64,000 bases of DNA from Paenibacillus sp. JJ-223 (GTDB lineage Bacteria; Bacillota; Bacilli; Paenibacillales; Paenibacillaceae): the NCBI RefSeq assembly GCF_927798175.1, contig NZ_CAKMMP010000002.1, positions 434,001 through 498,000 on the forward strand, given 5' to 3'. Positions 63,633 to 64,000 of this stretch are shown here, piece after piece. The translations under genes and the position numbers were made by a program. Numbering within the stretch: position 1 is the stretch's first letter; each line of letters starts with the position of its first letter. The notes beneath the pieces were generated by a model. That model was not told where the DNA came from, did no database searches, and worked only from the letters and a program-made list of their open reading frames with translations.

Positions 63633-63648
63633 ATATGTACGTACAACT
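63633..63648. promoter_or_regulatory. AraR operator 2
   Basis: ATATGTACGTACAACT with the GTACGTAC core, about 53 bp upstream of the araR start. Half-sites with ATTGTAC (63571) and TATGTAC (63593) lie between the two palindromes. Two spaced operators are typical of DNA looping by AraR. Confidence 0.8.
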
Positions 63649-63700
63649 ATTTCGATAACGACTTTTTATATATGAAACGACAATGAAAGAAGTGGATGAC

Positions 63701-64000
63701 GTGAAGCCAAAGTATCAAATCATCATCGATGACATCAAAAGCGATATCCTCGCCGGGACATACAACGTGGGAGAACAAATCCCGACCGAGTCGGCGTTGC
63801 AGGAGAGCTATAACGTAAGCCGCCAGACCGTACGGAAAGCCATTTTGGAGCTGTCGAACGAAGGTTTTCTGCGAAGCGAAAAGGGCTCGGGGACCTATGT
63901 AAGCAACCAATACAGGCTGCGGTCCGGCGGCCACGCCTCGAAAAGAACGATCGGTGTCATCACGACCTATATCTCGGATTACATCTTTCCTTCCATCATC
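63701..64000 (+). CDS. araR: Arabinose repressor AraR, N-terminal part (runs off window)
   Basis: 100 visible codons from a GTG with AAGTGG 5 nt upstream. GntR-type winged helix (about 1-70; QIPTESALQESYNVSRQTVRKAILELSNEGF, GSGTYVSNQ), then the start of a LacI/GalR-type sugar-binding domain (TIGVITTYISDYIFPSII). This GntR plus LacI fusion defines AraR. It represses the divergent araBDA operon unless arabinose is bound. An ATG six codons upstream has no RBS. Confidence 0.92.
   Translation, partial: MKPKYQIIIDDIKSDILAGTYNVGEQIPTESALQESYNVSRQTVRKAILELSNEGFLRSEKGSGTYVSNQYRLRSGGHASKRTIGVITTYISDYIFPSII

Overview
The window reads as a chromosomal segment of a Paenibacillus-like, spore-forming Gram-positive bacterium (phylum Bacillota). 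Evidence: strong GGAGG-type ribosome binding sites, frequent TTG/GTG starts, S-layer homology (SLH) proteins, a Spo0E-type phosphatase, an HTH-TPR (RRNPP-type) regulator with a small secreted peptide gene, AraR-type arabinose control, and very large hybrid kinases that combine a 7TMR-DISM-like sensor with HisKA, receiver and LytS-type kinase modules. No rRNA, tRNA, prophage, complete insertion sequence or CRISPR array was seen.

Layout. 0-9 kb: end of a cdsA-like gene, a lipoprotein, a LysM (YneA-like) protein, an ada-type DNA repair gene with a PEP mutase-family enzyme, a YtrA-like GntR/ABC operon with a perfect palindromic operator, a Spo0E-like phosphatase, an HTH-TPR regulator whose 3' end overlaps a 48-49 codon Phr-like peptide gene, and an aldo/keto reductase. 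9-24 kb: cell-surface and polysaccharide block (LRR/copper amine oxidase-like protein, GH30 enzyme, hybrid kinase 1, secreted GH43-AbfB enzyme, CAP-domain protein, lectin/SLH protein). 24-36 kb: mixed small genes (GNAT enzymes including one pseudogene, WYL regulator, CE2-like esterase, sensor kinase, DUF2252 protein, and a TetR/quinone-reductase-like/SDR operon). 36-47 kb: HAD phosphatase, methyltransferase, two AraC regulators, a TerD-like protein divergent from an unknown gene, hybrid kinase 2 (a paralogue of kinase 1), and three copies of a short repeat with inverted ends. 47-53 kb: a giant LPXTG surface adhesin and a secreted transglutaminase-like protein behind two tandem c-di-GMP-I riboswitches. 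53-59 kb: malate:quinone oxidoreductase, an AT-richer cluster of small immunity-type genes, a diguanylate cyclase and an AAC(3)-family acetyltransferase. 59-64 kb: the araB-araD-araA operon, divergent from araR, which runs off the window.

How the parts fit. GH43-AbfB, GH30, the CE2-like esterase and araBDA form a scattered set for plant-polymer and arabinose use; cre-like boxes at GH30, GH43 and mqo suggest CcpA control. The diguanylate cyclase, tandem c-di-GMP riboswitches, transglutaminase-like protein and adhesin suggest a surface-attachment module tuned by c-di-GMP. The HTH-TPR/peptide cassette beside a Spo0E-like gene suggests cell-cell signalling near the sporulation phosphorelay. The repeat family (about 35.9, 37.8 and 46.8 kb) is the most unusual non-coding element: two of its copies supply the last codons and stop codon of the neighbouring gene.
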